Positions 20,101 to 28,535 of a stretch of 64,000 nucleotides of DNA are shown in pieces. How positions within the stretch are numbered: position 1 is the stretch's first letter; the number at the start of each line of letters is the position of its first letter. Under the pieces are notes generated by a model. The model was not told the DNA's origin, did no database searches, and saw only the letters and a program-made list of their open reading frames with translations. Source of the stretch: Roseimaritima sediminicola (GTDB lineage Bacteria > Planctomycetota > Planctomycetia > Pirellulales > Pirellulaceae); the NCBI RefSeq assembly GCF_009618275.1, contig NZ_WIAD01000002.1, positions 62,001 to 126,000 of the forward strand, in the 5' to 3' direction. The translations under genes were made by a program, and so were the position numbers.

Positions 20101-20257
20101 ACTTCTGGCAAGCCGCATCGTCGTCGAAGGATTTCGCACGCGTTTGCCCGGCGGTCCCGGCGCGACCAAAGGTCACCGTGTGGGTACTGCCTTCCCGAAC
20201 GATATTCCAGAACTTGTTCGATTTGCCATCTGCAAAGACCAATTGACGCGCGGTCAT
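17111..20257 (-). CDS. WGR- and DUF4132-domain protein (YehI/MolR-like)
   Basis: A 1048-residue protein heading the operon. Residues 1-70 form a WGR domain (NKFWNIV, then [16 protein letters not shown]), a module that in PARPs and other proteins binds nucleic acid. An Ala/Lys-rich linker (~72-115) follows, then a long HEAT-like helical region, then DUF4132 in the last ~270 residues ([31 protein letters not shown]). E. coli YehI, formerly discussed as the molybdate regulator MolR, has the same WGR plus DUF4132 plan. The start is the only ATG before the WGR domain. It likely recruits or regulates the downstream MoxR/VWA machine. Confidence 0.88.
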   Translation of the reverse strand: MTARQLVFADGKSNKFWNIVREGSTHTVTFGRAGTAGQTRAKSFDDDAACQKSFEKLIQQKMAKGYVDAGGGGGAAAAPASAGKTAAKKTATNKTIKKKTAAAAAESAAEPVAVAVDDAGVLTQPELNVTHEIDLAPTDWSMASFRERKPLPQPGPREADLDAAEKKLATLKTKQYGWELSYESLPLGPHLPAPEAQLYLEAMIGAPGRLAGKKAVAAYAAKTRKGCKCDGEVDFETIRKRVFKTSRGVSAAIMGPLAALFTPEQCLEIALTPCPEDAKKYISRGEVTLALSEGFRDYVLPYLSKSQITTLRKRVRKTFDPAAEVTDAYGTYPAEHYVAAILGMHKEVYAVVSAWPDNHLSQHEGWIDHYLRPQMLLFGLSDAATVEAEWRRLKIRLNSAQEARGFLACTEYSALDVLASEVCAQSNKDYCLELLEVLCLVRAPEAAEPLLRCRLEAKMPAPARDWLNHQVGNAVAGLIPTAANKGKLGEAAIEYLRGVKRNGQQAVIVKALKEAGESAPGVAQVQREVIEHEEKVYEAFTTRSTPRWLKDALAEVAIAKPPRLPAWADAASLPPLVVGEKRLDDQQIQTVLSVLATTPITERHPLLQTLRQHADKASRDAFAWQLFRYWQEDGAAAKHKWAMGAIGHLGDDGCVLKLTPLVRAWPGESQHARAVFGLECLRAVGSSVALMQLSGIAQKLKFKGLKSKAAAFVEQIAEEKGMTRAELEDRVIPDCGLDETGRREFSFGPRSFWFVLGGDLKPMVRDEAGKVRPNMPKPGVKDDANVAEQSLSEWKLIKKQIKDVATLQAARLEQAMVTGRRWAVADFESLLVRHPLMTHLVQKLIWAGYDAKGKRKRLFRVTEERDYADVEDEQATLDDVRQVGVVHPLDMTAKERSAWGEVLSDYEIIAPFPQLGRDIYELENGEPRSKELERFHGLKLAAPTMVFTLEKLGWVRGEAMDAGCFDEHSKQFPSADVTAVVHYDGVVGMGYIDPDEMLSTESIHFCQGMRGPSGYGWGSKKTMKLGDVPAIVISEVIADLQIIKSKAK

Positions 20258-20497
20258 GGTGGGCGACTCCCCGATGAGAAGAAACAGCGTGATCGACGAA
20301 GGCGACGAGGTGTGGGTCGAAGAAGAGGTAACGGAGGATCCGTATTATGGCAGTTCCCAGAACGCTTCGCAGCAGTTTGGGCCGGCTCAGATCCGTCTTC
20401 CCGTCGTGGCCGGCCGCATGGTATCACCGCCAAGCTCACGCCCATCGTGCGGGATCGATGGTTGCGTTTCCTCGAGCCCTGGGAAGGATTCCTGCGA

Positions 20498-21457
20498 ATG
20501 CCTGCGGTTACCGACACGGCACAAACGACCTCCGAACCGTCATCGCGTTTTGATTTGATGGCGGAACTGAACCAACTGCGGCAGCTGGACGCCGCGCAGA
20601 TACATACGGCGATCACCGAGTACGTTCTGCCGGCACTGGCCGCCCTGGCCGTTATCCTGGTGGGTTACTTCGTGGCCAAGTTGGCCGCGCGGGTGATCAG
20701 CACGCCGGTGATCCGGCGCGTCGATGAAACGCTGGGCCGGTTCGTCGGCAAGTTCGTGTTCTATGGCGTGCTGGCCGGCATCACCCTGGCCACGCTGTCC
20801 AAGATCGGCGCCCCGGTGGGCGGCTTGGCAGCCCTGGTGGCGGCGGCCGGTTTTGCCATCGGCCTGGCCTTTCAAGGAACGCTCAGCAACTTTGCTTCCG
20901 GCGTGCTGCTGTTGGTTTTTCGCCCTTTCAAAGTCGGCGACTTCGTCAATGCCGGTGGCGTGATGGGCAAAGTGAACGAGATCGATCTATTTACCGTCAC
21001 GCTGGACACGCCGGACAACCGCCGGATCATCGTTCCCAACAGCTCCATCTCCGGCGGGACGATCGAAAACATCTCGTTTCATCGCCACCGCCGCGTCGAG
21101 GTCTTGGTGGGCGTGGAATACGATGCCTGCATCGACCGCACTCGGCAGGTTCTGACCGCCGCGGCCGAAGCGATGCGTCCCAGTTTGGTCGAAGGTCCCG
21201 GCCGGGATTACCAGGTCATTCTGGACGGGCTGGGCGCCAGTAGTGTGGACTGGAAGGTTCGTTTCTGGACCCACAACGCGGACTTCTTCGCCGTCAAAGA
21301 GCAATTGACCGAGCACGTCAAAAAGGGATTGGACCAAGCCGGCATCGGAATTCCCTTCCCTCAAATGGACGTGCATGTCAGCGGCTGGCGGGAATCCGCA
21401 CCGGCCGCGCCAGCCACAACGCGAATGCGTCCGCGACCGGCCCGCCAATCCGCGTGA
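20498..21457 (+). CDS. mscS: MscS-family small-conductance mechanosensitive channel
   Basis: A 319-residue inner-membrane protein. A first helix (ALAALAVILVGYFVAKL) and a second around FVFYGVLAGITLATL precede the Gly/Ala-rich pore helix GGLAALVAAAGFAIGLAFQGTLSNFASG. Next come the FRPFKVGDFV signature at the start of the cytoplasmic beta domain and the PNSSISGG loop. MscS channels open under membrane tension and release solutes on osmotic downshock. GGAAGGA about 9 bp before the ATG at 20498 supports this start over the longer open frame. The C-terminus ends in a basic, Pro/Ala-rich tail. It is divergent from the DUF4132 operon, 240 bp apart. Confidence 0.93.
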   Translation: MPAVTDTAQTTSEPSSRFDLMAELNQLRQLDAAQIHTAITEYVLPALAALAVILVGYFVAKLAARVISTPVIRRVDETLGRFVGKFVFYGVLAGITLATLSKIGAPVGGLAALVAAAGFAIGLAFQGTLSNFASGVLLLVFRPFKVGDFVNAGGVMGKVNEIDLFTVTLDTPDNRRIIVPNSSISGGTIENISFHRHRRVEVLVGVEYDACIDRTRQVLTAAAEAMRPSLVEGPGRDYQVILDGLGASSVDWKVRFWTHNADFFAVKEQLTEHVKKGLDQAGIGIPFPQMDVHVSGWRESAPAAPATTRMRPRPARQSA

Positions 21458-21466
21458 GCGTGTCGC

Positions 21467-21529
21467 AGTAAGCCGGCCGCAGTTCGTAGTGAGCCGGCCG
21501 CAGTTCGTAGTGAGCCGGCCGCAGTGTCG
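21467..21529. repeat. Three 21-bp tandem repeats after mscS
   Basis: Three contiguous 21-bp units (21467, 21488, 21509) containing the palindrome GCCGGC, nearly identical, begin 10 bp after the mscS stop. They have no spacers and no coding role. Confidence 0.85.
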
Positions 21530-21573
21530 CGGAACGAAAGAAGACCCCCGCTTCTCGGCAGAGACAGCCGAGC

Positions 21574-21746
21574 TAAGCACGTCGCAAGATGTTTTTAGGT
21601 ATTACTCTCCCTCTGGGAGAGTCGGGCTCTCAGGCCCCGAGAGGGTCTTCGTGTGGGCCCTCCCCGGGCCTAAGAGCCCGACCCTCCCGCTGCGCGGGAG
21701 GGTGTTGTCGTAGGGTTGTACCGGAATACTTATGCCGACGTGCTTA
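21574..21746. mobile_element. MITE-like palindromic element, copy 1
   Basis: A 173-bp element bounded by perfect 11-bp inverted repeats, TAAGCACGTCG (21574-21584) and CGACGTGCTTA (21736-21746). Inside, GAGAGTCGGGCTCTC and a stretch containing AAGAGCCCGACCCTC can pair as a long stem of about 20 bp, followed by a second small hairpin (CCCTCCCGC...GCGGGAGGG). A second copy is at 29.2 kb. It encodes nothing and lies between mscS and the PHP gene. MITE or REP-type structured repeats are the two explanations. Confidence 0.7.
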
Positions 21747-21750
21747 CTCT

Positions 21751-23043
21751 CTACTCCCAGCCTACGGGCTGCGTCCAAGCTTGCTTGCGTTGGCCTTCGA
21801 AGGACGGATCGGCCGGCGGCGCACTGCTGGTAACCACGGCCCGAACGTATAGTTCATTGCCCTTCAGACGATACTCTGCCGCGGTCCCTTCCACCGTTTT
21901 GACCACCACGCCGATCCGGTCTTCATCGATCGCCGCGGCCTTGGTCGTGCCTTCGGCGGACGCTTCGGCCGCCAGCGTGGCGATGAATTGAGTGGTGTAG
22001 GTTTCGTCCTCGACCGGCTGGATCGTCAATCGCAACGTCTGGGTCTCGGCGTCGTAACCGACGTCCTCGAGCGAGACGCCGCTGGAGGCATAGAAGTCGC
22101 CGGCTTTGAGCGCCAGGATCAGACGTTCGGGCGTCAGATAACGGCTGCGAACCATCACCCAACCGCGGCCCGGCCGCGATCCCGGCTTGCCGTGGTACTC
22201 GTGACTATCATCGGTGGCGATGCCCATCAACGGCGGCACATTCAAGTGTGTTCGGCGGATGGCGTTGGCCAGGTCCCACATGCGTTCGACGCCGGGACGG
22301 GTCTCGTCGCCCAGATGATTGACGCCCGGGTGCCCGTTGTAGACTTCGAAGAACCGCTCGGAGACCACCGCGGCCAGGTCTGCGGCGGTCATCGCGTAAC
22401 CGAAATTCGGATGATTGATGTGCGGGAAAACTTCGCGGCCGTGCTCCCGCTCGTGCTCCAGGATGGCTCGCAGATTGTTCTGCATCGCTTCGCGAACCGT
22501 AGCCCCGCCGGCCGGCGGAATGGCTTCGGCGATATTGGTCGCATTGATGTGCACGGGTTTGCCTTCGGCGCGGTCGCTGATCTCTTCGGCCGGGATCAAC
22601 AAGAACCGCTGTTGCTGTTCGACCAGAGCGCGAAACTCTTCCAGCGGCATCAGACGCACCTCGTGCGAATCGGTACCGGGTTCGCCGCGCGTCTGCACCC
22701 AAGCGTCACCGAAGCGTTCGCGATACCGCTGCAGGATGCCCTCGTCGCTGCGGGCAACCACCTGACTGACCTTCATCCACCGCCGACCTTGGGCCAGCAC
22801 GTTGTGGTCGGTGATGGCCAGAAAATGGTACCCCTTGCTGCGGTACCAGTCGGCAATCATTTCAGGAAACTCGTCTCCGTCGCTCCACAAAGAATGCGTG
22901 TGCAAATTGCCCTTCCACCACTGGGGCGAAGGACTGCTGGACGATCCGCCGGGCTGTTCGCCTCGGCACACCGAGAGCGACAATGAACAAAGCGTGAACA
23001 CACAGGCCGTGACGACGGCCCCTGACAAGCGTGGCATAGTCAT
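21751..23043 (-). CDS. Secreted PHP-domain metallophosphoesterase-like protein
   Basis: A 430-residue protein with a signal peptide (~1-28) followed by a PHP-type metal site: GNLHTHSLWSDG, AITDHN, the Glu of IPAEEIS, HINHPNFGY and GIATDDSHEYHG. PHP enzymes are typically phosphoesterases, and secreted members of this type are common in planctomycetes with unknown substrates. The C-terminal ~100 residues form a beta-rich domain. The gene follows the zinc-ribbon gene after 26 bp on the same strand and appears to end that operon. ATG codons at 23043 and 23037 are both possible starts. Confidence 0.85.
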   Translation of the reverse strand: MTMPRLSGAVVTACVFTLCSLSLSVCRGEQPGGSSSSPSPQWWKGNLHTHSLWSDGDEFPEMIADWYRSKGYHFLAITDHNVLAQGRRWMKVSQVVARSDEGILQRYRERFGDAWVQTRGEPGTDSHEVRLMPLEEFRALVEQQQRFLLIPAEEISDRAEGKPVHINATNIAEAIPPAGGATVREAMQNNLRAILEHEREHGREVFPHINHPNFGYAMTAADLAAVVSERFFEVYNGHPGVNHLGDETRPGVERMWDLANAIRRTHLNVPPLMGIATDDSHEYHGKPGSRPGRGWVMVRSRYLTPERLILALKAGDFYASSGVSLEDVGYDAETQTLRLTIQPVEDETYTTQFIATLAAEASAEGTTKAAAIDEDRIGVVVKTVEGTAAEYRLKGNELYVRAVVTSSAPPADPSFEGQRKQAWTQPVGWE

Positions 23044-23069
23044 ACAGGGATTCTCGAGCTGCGAAGGGA

Positions 23070-24023
23070 TTACAAGGACTGCTGGATTACGACGATCAAG
23101 GCGATCACCAACAACAGACTGATCGCCAATAGCATACTCGTCATCATCAGCCGGCGGTGCTTGCGTTGGCTCTTCGCAGCCCCGGGCGTCTGATCGCCGG
23201 CCAGCGCCGGGTCCTCCGGCTGTTCGATGACCAGGGGTCCGGAAGAAACCGGTTCAGACGCCGCCGGTGACGAAGTCGCCGGTGAGGGGGCCGCCGATGA
23301 GAGGGCCGCCGGTGAGGGGGCTGGCTGCTGAGGGCTCGCCGGCGCGCTGGGTGCGTCCTGGGCGGCGTCCAGTTCGGGAAGCACTTCGGCGGCGCTGCGC
23401 CACTGGGCCCAACCGTCTCGCCACAGCAGTGCCGAACGGCTGACCCGCCCCTGCCCGATCCACTCGTACAGCAATTCGACCGTTGCCGGGCCGTACTGAC
23501 CACCGCTCCGCGGGCGCACGTACCACAGCGCGGCGGGATCCTCATCGAGCACCACAAACCGTCGCGTCGCCGGCGGAGTGGGCGGGGGCGGCTGGACCAC
23601 GGCGGACTCGCTGATCGACGTGTCGGCGGCCGCCGTGTCGGAGACTTGGGTGTCCTCCTCGCGAACCGTCGCCCCGGCTTCCGGACGCGTCGCCTCGCCG
23701 GTAGCCGCATCCGCCACCGCGGGCGCCGAGGGCAGGGCAGAGGATTGCTGAGGCTGGGGGTCTGCCGGGGTGGATTCCTCGGCCGGGGTTGGTTTCTCGG
23801 CCGGGGTTGGTTCCTCTGCCGGGGTTGATGCTGCCGCGGTGGATTCTGCCGGGGCTGGATCTTGTACAGCCGGCTTGTCGGGCAGGGGAATCGAATACTC
23901 GGTGTCTTCCCGTGGGATGCGAAAGCGCACGCCACACTCGGGGCACTTTCCGCGACGCCCAGCCAACTGGGTTTTGATATTCAGCCGATGCCCACAAGCG
24001 TGGCACGCAAAACGAACTCCCAT
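23070..24023 (-). CDS. Zinc-ribbon/GYF-domain tail-anchored membrane protein
   Basis: A 317-residue protein with an N-terminal zinc ribbon (Cys7, Cys10, Cys27, Cys30) and a long Pro/Ala/Glu linker made of 6-residue repeats. A GYF_2 (DUF4339) domain follows (~168-222; LWYVRPRSGGQYGP, then W..GW..W). After a second Ser/Ala/Pro repeat linker comes one C-terminal transmembrane helix (~294-315). GYF domains bind proline-rich peptides, so it may be a membrane-anchored adaptor with its domains in the cytoplasm. It is the middle gene of a three-gene operon with 26-bp gaps on both sides. Both linkers are in-frame minisatellites. Confidence 0.82.
   Translation of the reverse strand: MGVRFACHACGHRLNIKTQLAGRRGKCPECGVRFRIPREDTEYSIPLPDKPAVQDPAPAESTAAASTPAEEPTPAEKPTPAEESTPADPQPQQSSALPSAPAVADAATGEATRPEAGATVREEDTQVSDTAAADTSISESAVVQPPPPTPPATRRFVVLDEDPAALWYVRPRSGGQYGPATVELLYEWIGQGRVSRSALLWRDGWAQWRSAAEVLPELDAAQDAPSAPASPQQPAPSPAALSSAAPSPATSSPAASEPVSSGPLVIEQPEDPALAGDQTPGAAKSQRKHRRLMMTSMLLAISLLLVIALIVVIQQSL
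23263..23322 (-). repeat. Four 15-bp in-frame repeats in the GYF protein gene
   Basis: Four contiguous 15-bp units (GCCGGTGAGGGGGCC and variants) encode a 5-residue Ser/Pro/Ala repeat in the linker before the transmembrane helix. Confidence 0.85.
23764..23835 (-). repeat. Four 18-bp in-frame repeats in the GYF protein gene
   Basis: Four contiguous 18-bp units (GCCGGGGTTGGTTTCTCG and variants) encode the hexapeptide (E/K)PTPAE in the linker between zinc ribbon and GYF domain. Confidence 0.88.
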
Positions 24024-24049
24024 CGATACCGTACGTTCCTAACCGCCCT

Positions 24050-25030
24050 TTAGCGAAACTGTTCGTGACAGGCACTGCAAGATTGCTCGATCGCCCCGAT
24101 TGCCACCCCGACGCCTTCCGCGTCCTCACGTTCCAGGGCCGCCCGGACGTCCAGGGCGGCGTTGGTCATGGCTTTGCTGAGCAACTGGTAATCTTCGTCG
24201 TCGGCATCGTCCATGCCTTCCTTGGTCAACACCTCGCCCACCAAGGCCACCATTTCAGCGTAGCGGCGGAGGCTGTCGGCATTGGCGGCGACGGCCGCCG
24301 GGGTGTTGCTGCCGGGCGACATTTGCTCGTACAAGGCAAAGTCCAAGTATTCCATCAGCGGTGACCGGTCGACGATCATTACCCAATCGTTGCCGTCTTC
24401 GGCATCGCGGCTGTTCAGGCCCGCGCCACTGACGATGTCCTGCAGATCCGCCTTGCGAAGTTTGGCTTCGTTATACACCTGAATCGAGCCGGCTTTGCTG
24501 TTGAAGGCCGTGCGAGCCAGCAGATCGCGAGCGGCCGCCGATTCCTCTTTCCACCGCACGTCGCCGTCGTACTCGGAGATTACGGCGAACAACATCGCCA
24601 GGATCGAAAGGTTGACGCGGGCGTCCTGGTACCCACCGCTCTTGAACGGTCCCGGCGTGGTGACGATCTCGTCGAACTTCAGCTTCAGCCGTTTGATCTC
24701 GTCTTCCAGCGAAACCGGGCTGATTAACTGCGACCAGCCTTCCGAGGCGGTTTCGGCCGCCCCGCCCTCGGCAGCCGTGCCGCCATCGGCAGCCTGGGCG
24801 GCCACCATCGCGGCGGCCCCACCGCTGTGCAGTTCGTCGACGCTCGGGCGGGTGGCGCGGACGGCGTCGCCCAGGTTTTCGTAGAACACGCTGTCCAGAG
24901 CCGCCCCCTCAAAGGACGGCGGCCGGGCACGCCGCTCACCGGCCAGCAGCGGCAGGGACAGGATCGTCATCAACAGCACGGCGGCCGGAGCCGACCGACA
25001 CGGGCTGCACGAGCCACCAACGAATTTCAC
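24050..25030 (-). CDS. Exported c-type cytochrome (class II-like)
   Basis: The 326-residue protein ends in the heme-binding motif CSACH (Cys318, Cys321, His322) followed by only four residues. This C-terminal position and the helical fold fit cytochrome c'-like (class II) proteins. The N-terminus (SAPAAVLLMTILSLPLLAG) is a secretion signal. I propose a GTG start at 25030 with GGCAGG upstream; the longer open frame runs into the divergent gene and looks non-coding. It would act in periplasmic electron transfer or ligand sensing. It heads the operon continuing to the GYF and PHP genes. Confidence 0.72.
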   Translation of the reverse strand: MKFVGGSCSPCRSAPAAVLLMTILSLPLLAGERRARPPSFEGAALDSVFYENLGDAVRATRPSVDELHSGGAAAMVAAQAADGGTAAEGGAAETASEGWSQLISPVSLEDEIKRLKLKFDEIVTTPGPFKSGGYQDARVNLSILAMLFAVISEYDGDVRWKEESAAARDLLARTAFNSKAGSIQVYNEAKLRKADLQDIVSGAGLNSRDAEDGNDWVMIVDRSPLMEYLDFALYEQMSPGSNTPAAVAANADSLRRYAEMVALVGEVLTKEGMDDADDEDYQLLSKAMTNAALDVRAALEREDAEGVGVAIGAIEQSCSACHEQFR

Positions 25031-25209
25031 GATGAATACCTGCCTGCTTTCTGGGGCCAAAACGGACGATCCATTCGCCCCATTATCACTGCTCCGGTGG
25101 ACCCTCACAACGCAGCGACCGGAATTATTGCCCGTTTGATCTTGCTCTGGCCGTAAATCCTTGCGTACCCTGCCCAGGCAACTCACCCAACGGCGACGGA
25201 GCGTCGGTC

Positions 25210-26130
25210 TTGAACAAACCCGCACACCATCGATTCAACCGCCCAGACCTTCGCGGGGATCGCTGCGCTGTGGTCGCCTCGGCCGTCCCTGCCACCCCGG
25301 CTCCGATCGCGTGGATGCCGAACGTGCTGGTGGGTGTGCTGCTGCTGAGTGTGCTGGGCGGCTGCACCAACAACCCTTACATGGCGGGCGCCACCCCCTG
25401 GCAAAATGCGACGCCCCCGGGTGTGGCTCCTCAGGAGGCGCGGCTGTCCGAACTACAGCGACGCGTCCAGCACCTGGACGATAACAATCGCCAGCTGCAC
25501 ACGCAGATCGCCCAAGCCGAACAACAGACGCAGGTGTACCGCGAAGAATTGGCCCTGGTGCGTCAGCAGTTGGCCGAAACGGCTGGCCAACTGGAACAAT
25601 CGCGGCTGGCCGCCAGCAACGCCGAGAAACAGTTCCGCGGCTTGAAAGCCTCCACCCAGTTTCGCGGCGGCGCAACGATCAAGGCCAACACCAATCTGCA
25701 GGCCCTCGCACAGGGTTTGGACCTCGGCGGAGTGCCGATCATCAACGACGGAGACGTGCTGCGGATCGTCCTGCCGGCCGACCAACTGTTCCAGCTGAAC
25801 ACGGCCAATCCCCAGCCTCAGGCCACCGCCCTGCTCGACAACGTTGCGGGCGCCATTCGCACGCGTTTTCCACAACAACGCATCGGTATCGAAGGCCACA
25901 CCGACGGCAGCCAGCTGTACGGCGGCCACTACCGCACCCCCCATCAACTGTCTTCAGCACAGGCCGTGGCCGTGCTGGAAATGTTGAGCGTACGCGGCGG
26001 ATTGCCTCAACCCCAACTGTTTACGATGGCCTTGGGCGCCTCGAGTCCCCGCTATGAAAACCAAACCGCGGCGGGACGCGCGGCGAATCGCCGGATCGAA
26101 ATCGTGGTCTATCCCGATTCCTACCAGTAG
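25210..26130 (+). CDS. OmpA-like peptidoglycan-associated lipoprotein
   Basis: The 306-residue protein has a lipoprotein signal (LLLSVLGGC, Cys about residue 52), a coiled-coil region (~75-145) and an OmpA C-terminal domain (RIGIEGHTDGS, then GRAANRRIEIVVYP). The Asp and Arg residues used to bind diaminopimelate in this family are present. It would tether the outer membrane to peptidoglycan. I chose the TTG at 25210 because CGGAG precedes it by 8 bp. An ATG at 25315 would leave almost no charged n-region before the signal helix. It is divergent from the cytochrome gene. Confidence 0.87.
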   Translation: MNKPAHHRFNRPDLRGDRCAVVASAVPATPAPIAWMPNVLVGVLLLSVLGGCTNNPYMAGATPWQNATPPGVAPQEARLSELQRRVQHLDDNNRQLHTQIAQAEQQTQVYREELALVRQQLAETAGQLEQSRLAASNAEKQFRGLKASTQFRGGATIKANTNLQALAQGLDLGGVPIINDGDVLRIVLPADQLFQLNTANPQPQATALLDNVAGAIRTRFPQQRIGIEGHTDGSQLYGGHYRTPHQLSSAQAVAVLEMLSVRGGLPQPQLFTMALGASSPRYENQTAAGRAANRRIEIVVYPDSYQ

Positions 26131-26220
26131 GTGGTCTCTCGGGCGGCGCACAGCTGTTAAGATACGTGACGTTGTCTCTGTCCGCTGACTCGTCACGCCC
26201 GCTTTCCAGCTTTCCCGCCC

Positions 26221-27018
26221 ATGCAAATTGGCCTATTCGTTCCCTGCTACATCGATCAGTTCTATCCGGACGTCGCCATCGCGACGGTCGAGTTGCTCGA
26301 GCAATTCGGCGATCAAGTCGAATTTCCGCGGCTGCAGACCTGCTGTGGCCAACCCATGGCCAACACCGGCTGCGGTGACGATGCGGCTCCTTTGGCACGG
26401 CGCTTTGTCGATATCTTTGCCAGCGACGAGTACCAATACGTGGTCTGCCCGTCGGGCTCGTGCACGGCCATGGTCACGCATCATTACGAAGAGTACTTTC
26501 GCGGCACCGCACGCGGTGCGTACGAAGCGGTGCGCAGCAAGACGCTGGAACTGTCGCAGTACTTGAACGAGGTCAAACAGGCTGCGGCGCCCGCGACCGA
26601 AGCCTCCTTCGCCGCCTTTCCGCATCGCGTCGGTTTGCATCAAAGCTGCCACGGTCTGCGAGAATTGCGGCTGGGACAGTGTTCCGAACGCATGACCGAC
26701 TGCGACGATTCGGTACGCAGCCTGCTCGACCGCGTGCCCGAACTGGAAGTCGTCACGCTCGAGCGACGCGACGAATGCTGCGGTTTTGGCGGCACGTTCG
26801 CCGTGACCGAATCGGATGTCTCGGTGGCCATGGGACGGTCGCGCGTCGCCGATCATGTCCAGGCCGGAGCGGAGGTCATGGTCGCCGGCGATATGTCCTG
26901 CCTGATGCATCTGCAGGGATTGATTCGCCGGGACAAAGAACCGCTGCAGACAATGCATTTCGCGCAAGTCTTGGCCGGACGCCCCCTCGATATCAACTCG
27001 CCCTCCGCGACCGTTTGA
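26221..27018 (+). CDS. lutA: Lactate utilization protein A, cysteine-rich (CCG-domain) subunit
   Basis: A 265-residue protein with two cysteine-rich CCG domains (TCCGQP in the first, SCHGLREL and ECCGFGGTF in the second). These bind iron-sulfur clusters or heterodisulfide-type centres, as in LutA/YkgE and heterodisulfide reductase subunit B. Together LutABC oxidise L-lactate to pyruvate in the cytoplasm, feeding electrons to the respiratory chain. It is first of the three lut genes, with 24 bp before lutB. Confidence 0.92.
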   Translation: MQIGLFVPCYIDQFYPDVAIATVELLEQFGDQVEFPRLQTCCGQPMANTGCGDDAAPLARRFVDIFASDEYQYVVCPSGSCTAMVTHHYEEYFRGTARGAYEAVRSKTLELSQYLNEVKQAAAPATEASFAAFPHRVGLHQSCHGLRELRLGQCSERMTDCDDSVRSLLDRVPELEVVTLERRDECCGFGGTFAVTESDVSVAMGRSRVADHVQAGAEVMVAGDMSCLMHLQGLIRRDKEPLQTMHFAQVLAGRPLDINSPSATV

Positions 27019-27042
27019 CCGCAACCGTTTGAATCAACGCCC

Positions 27043-28476
27043 ATGAGTTCCACGACCGACCATCCCACCGCCGCCAAGCCGTTTGTCGCCAACGACCAAC
27101 GGATGAAGTGGCACGACGGAGCCCTGTGGTTTGTGCGCAGCAAACGTGATCGCCAAGCGGCGACGCTGCCCGAATGGGAGTACCTGCGGCAGCTGGCTTC
27201 GGACATCAAAGCCCATACGCAAGCGAACCTCGCCGAGTACCTGCAGCAGTTTGAAGAGAACGCCACGGCTCAAGGGGCCGTGGTCCACTGGGCGGCCGAT
27301 GCCGACGAACACAACGCCATCGTCCTGAAACTGCTGCGGCAGCACGGCGTCGGGCATGTGGTCAAAAGCAAATCCATGCTGACCGAAGAGTGTCATCTGA
27401 ACCCGTATCTGGAAAGCCACGGCATCGAGGTGGTCGACACAGACCTCGGTGAACGCATCATCCAGTTGCGAGAGGAACCGCCCAGCCACATCGTGCTGCC
27501 GGCCATCCATCTTAAAAAAGAAGACGTCGGCGAGACCTTTTATCGGCATCTGGGCACCGAACAGGGCGCCTCCGATCCGCAGTACTTGACCGAAGCCGCT
27601 CGCGGACATCTGCGGAGTAAATTCCTGGCGGCCGAAGCGGGGATCACCGGCGTGAACTTCGCCATCGCCGAGACGGGCGGAGTGGTCATCTGCACCAACG
27701 AAGGCAATGCCGACCTGGGCACCTCGCTGCCGCCCTTGCACATCGCCTGCATGGGCATCGAGAAATTGATTCCTCGTCAGGCCGATCTGGGGGTGTTCCT
27801 GCGGTTGTTGGCCCGCAGCGCCACCGGCCAACCGATCACGACCTACTCGTCGCATTACCAAGGGCCCAAGCCCGGCGGACAACTGCACATCATCCTGGTC
27901 GACAATGGCCGCACGAGCCTGCGCGACAGCGACACGTTTCGCAAAGCACTAAACTGCATCCGCTGTGGCGCCTGCATGAATACCTGTCCGGTCTACCGGC
28001 GCAGCGGCGGCCACAGCTACGGCTCGGTCGTCCCCGGCCCCATCGGCAGTGTGCTGTCTCCGTCCAGCGACGCGGCCAAGCACCGCAGCTTGCCCTACGC
28101 ATGCAGCCTGTGCGGATCGTGTACCGACGTGTGTCCGGTAAAGATTCCGCTGCACCACCAGTTGTTGGCTTGGCGGCATACGCTGGCGCGCGAAGGCCTC
28201 CTGCCCGCCTCGAAACGATGGAGCATGAAGGCCGGCTCGAAGCTGTTAGCTCATCCACGCTTGTTCGCCGCGGCCGGCTGGTTCGGTCGCGTCGCCCTCA
28301 GGTATTTGCCGCACGGCTTGACGCACAATCGTCTGAATACTTGGGCCCGCGCGAGAGAGTTGCCCACCCCGCCGAAGTCCAGTTTCCGCAGCTGGTACCG
28401 GCGCAACCGCGCGGCGCAGACCCAGCTGCCGATCGTCCAAACGCCGGATGATCCGCCGCCGCGCACCGAGTCCTAA
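27043..28476 (+). CDS. lutB: Lactate utilization iron-sulfur protein B
   Basis: A 477-residue protein with an N-terminal LUD domain and two 4Fe-4S ferredoxin motifs near residues 305 and 355: CIRCGACMNTCP and CSLCGSCTDVCP. This is the diagnostic architecture of LutB. It should pass electrons from lactate through its clusters in complex with LutA and LutC. The C-terminal tail is basic. Spacing to lutC is 59 bp. Confidence 0.94.
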   Translation: MSSTTDHPTAAKPFVANDQRMKWHDGALWFVRSKRDRQAATLPEWEYLRQLASDIKAHTQANLAEYLQQFEENATAQGAVVHWAADADEHNAIVLKLLRQHGVGHVVKSKSMLTEECHLNPYLESHGIEVVDTDLGERIIQLREEPPSHIVLPAIHLKKEDVGETFYRHLGTEQGASDPQYLTEAARGHLRSKFLAAEAGITGVNFAIAETGGVVICTNEGNADLGTSLPPLHIACMGIEKLIPRQADLGVFLRLLARSATGQPITTYSSHYQGPKPGGQLHIILVDNGRTSLRDSDTFRKALNCIRCGACMNTCPVYRRSGGHSYGSVVPGPIGSVLSPSSDAAKHRSLPYACSLCGSCTDVCPVKIPLHHQLLAWRHTLAREGLLPASKRWSMKAGSKLLAHPRLFAAAGWFGRVALRYLPHGLTHNRLNTWARARELPTPPKSSFRSWYRRNRAAQTQLPIVQTPDDPPPRTES

Positions 28477-28535
28477 CCGGATCGCATTTCCCGCGCTTCT
28501 ACCCACGCCCCTTCGAACCGCAGCACCCCACGACG

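Noticed and set aside
10315-20257. Typical phage-defence island
   Set aside because: No nuclease, methyltransferase, integrase or nearby mobile gene is present. The cluster resembles the chromosomal E. coli yeh locus, so a defence role cannot be claimed from sequence.
20256-20558. Short open frame between the DUF4132 operon and mscS
   Set aside because: The first ~35 residues look protein-like (acidic), but the rest is Pro/Ser/Cys-rich. It has no ribosome-binding site, fills the divergent promoter region and overlaps the mscS start.
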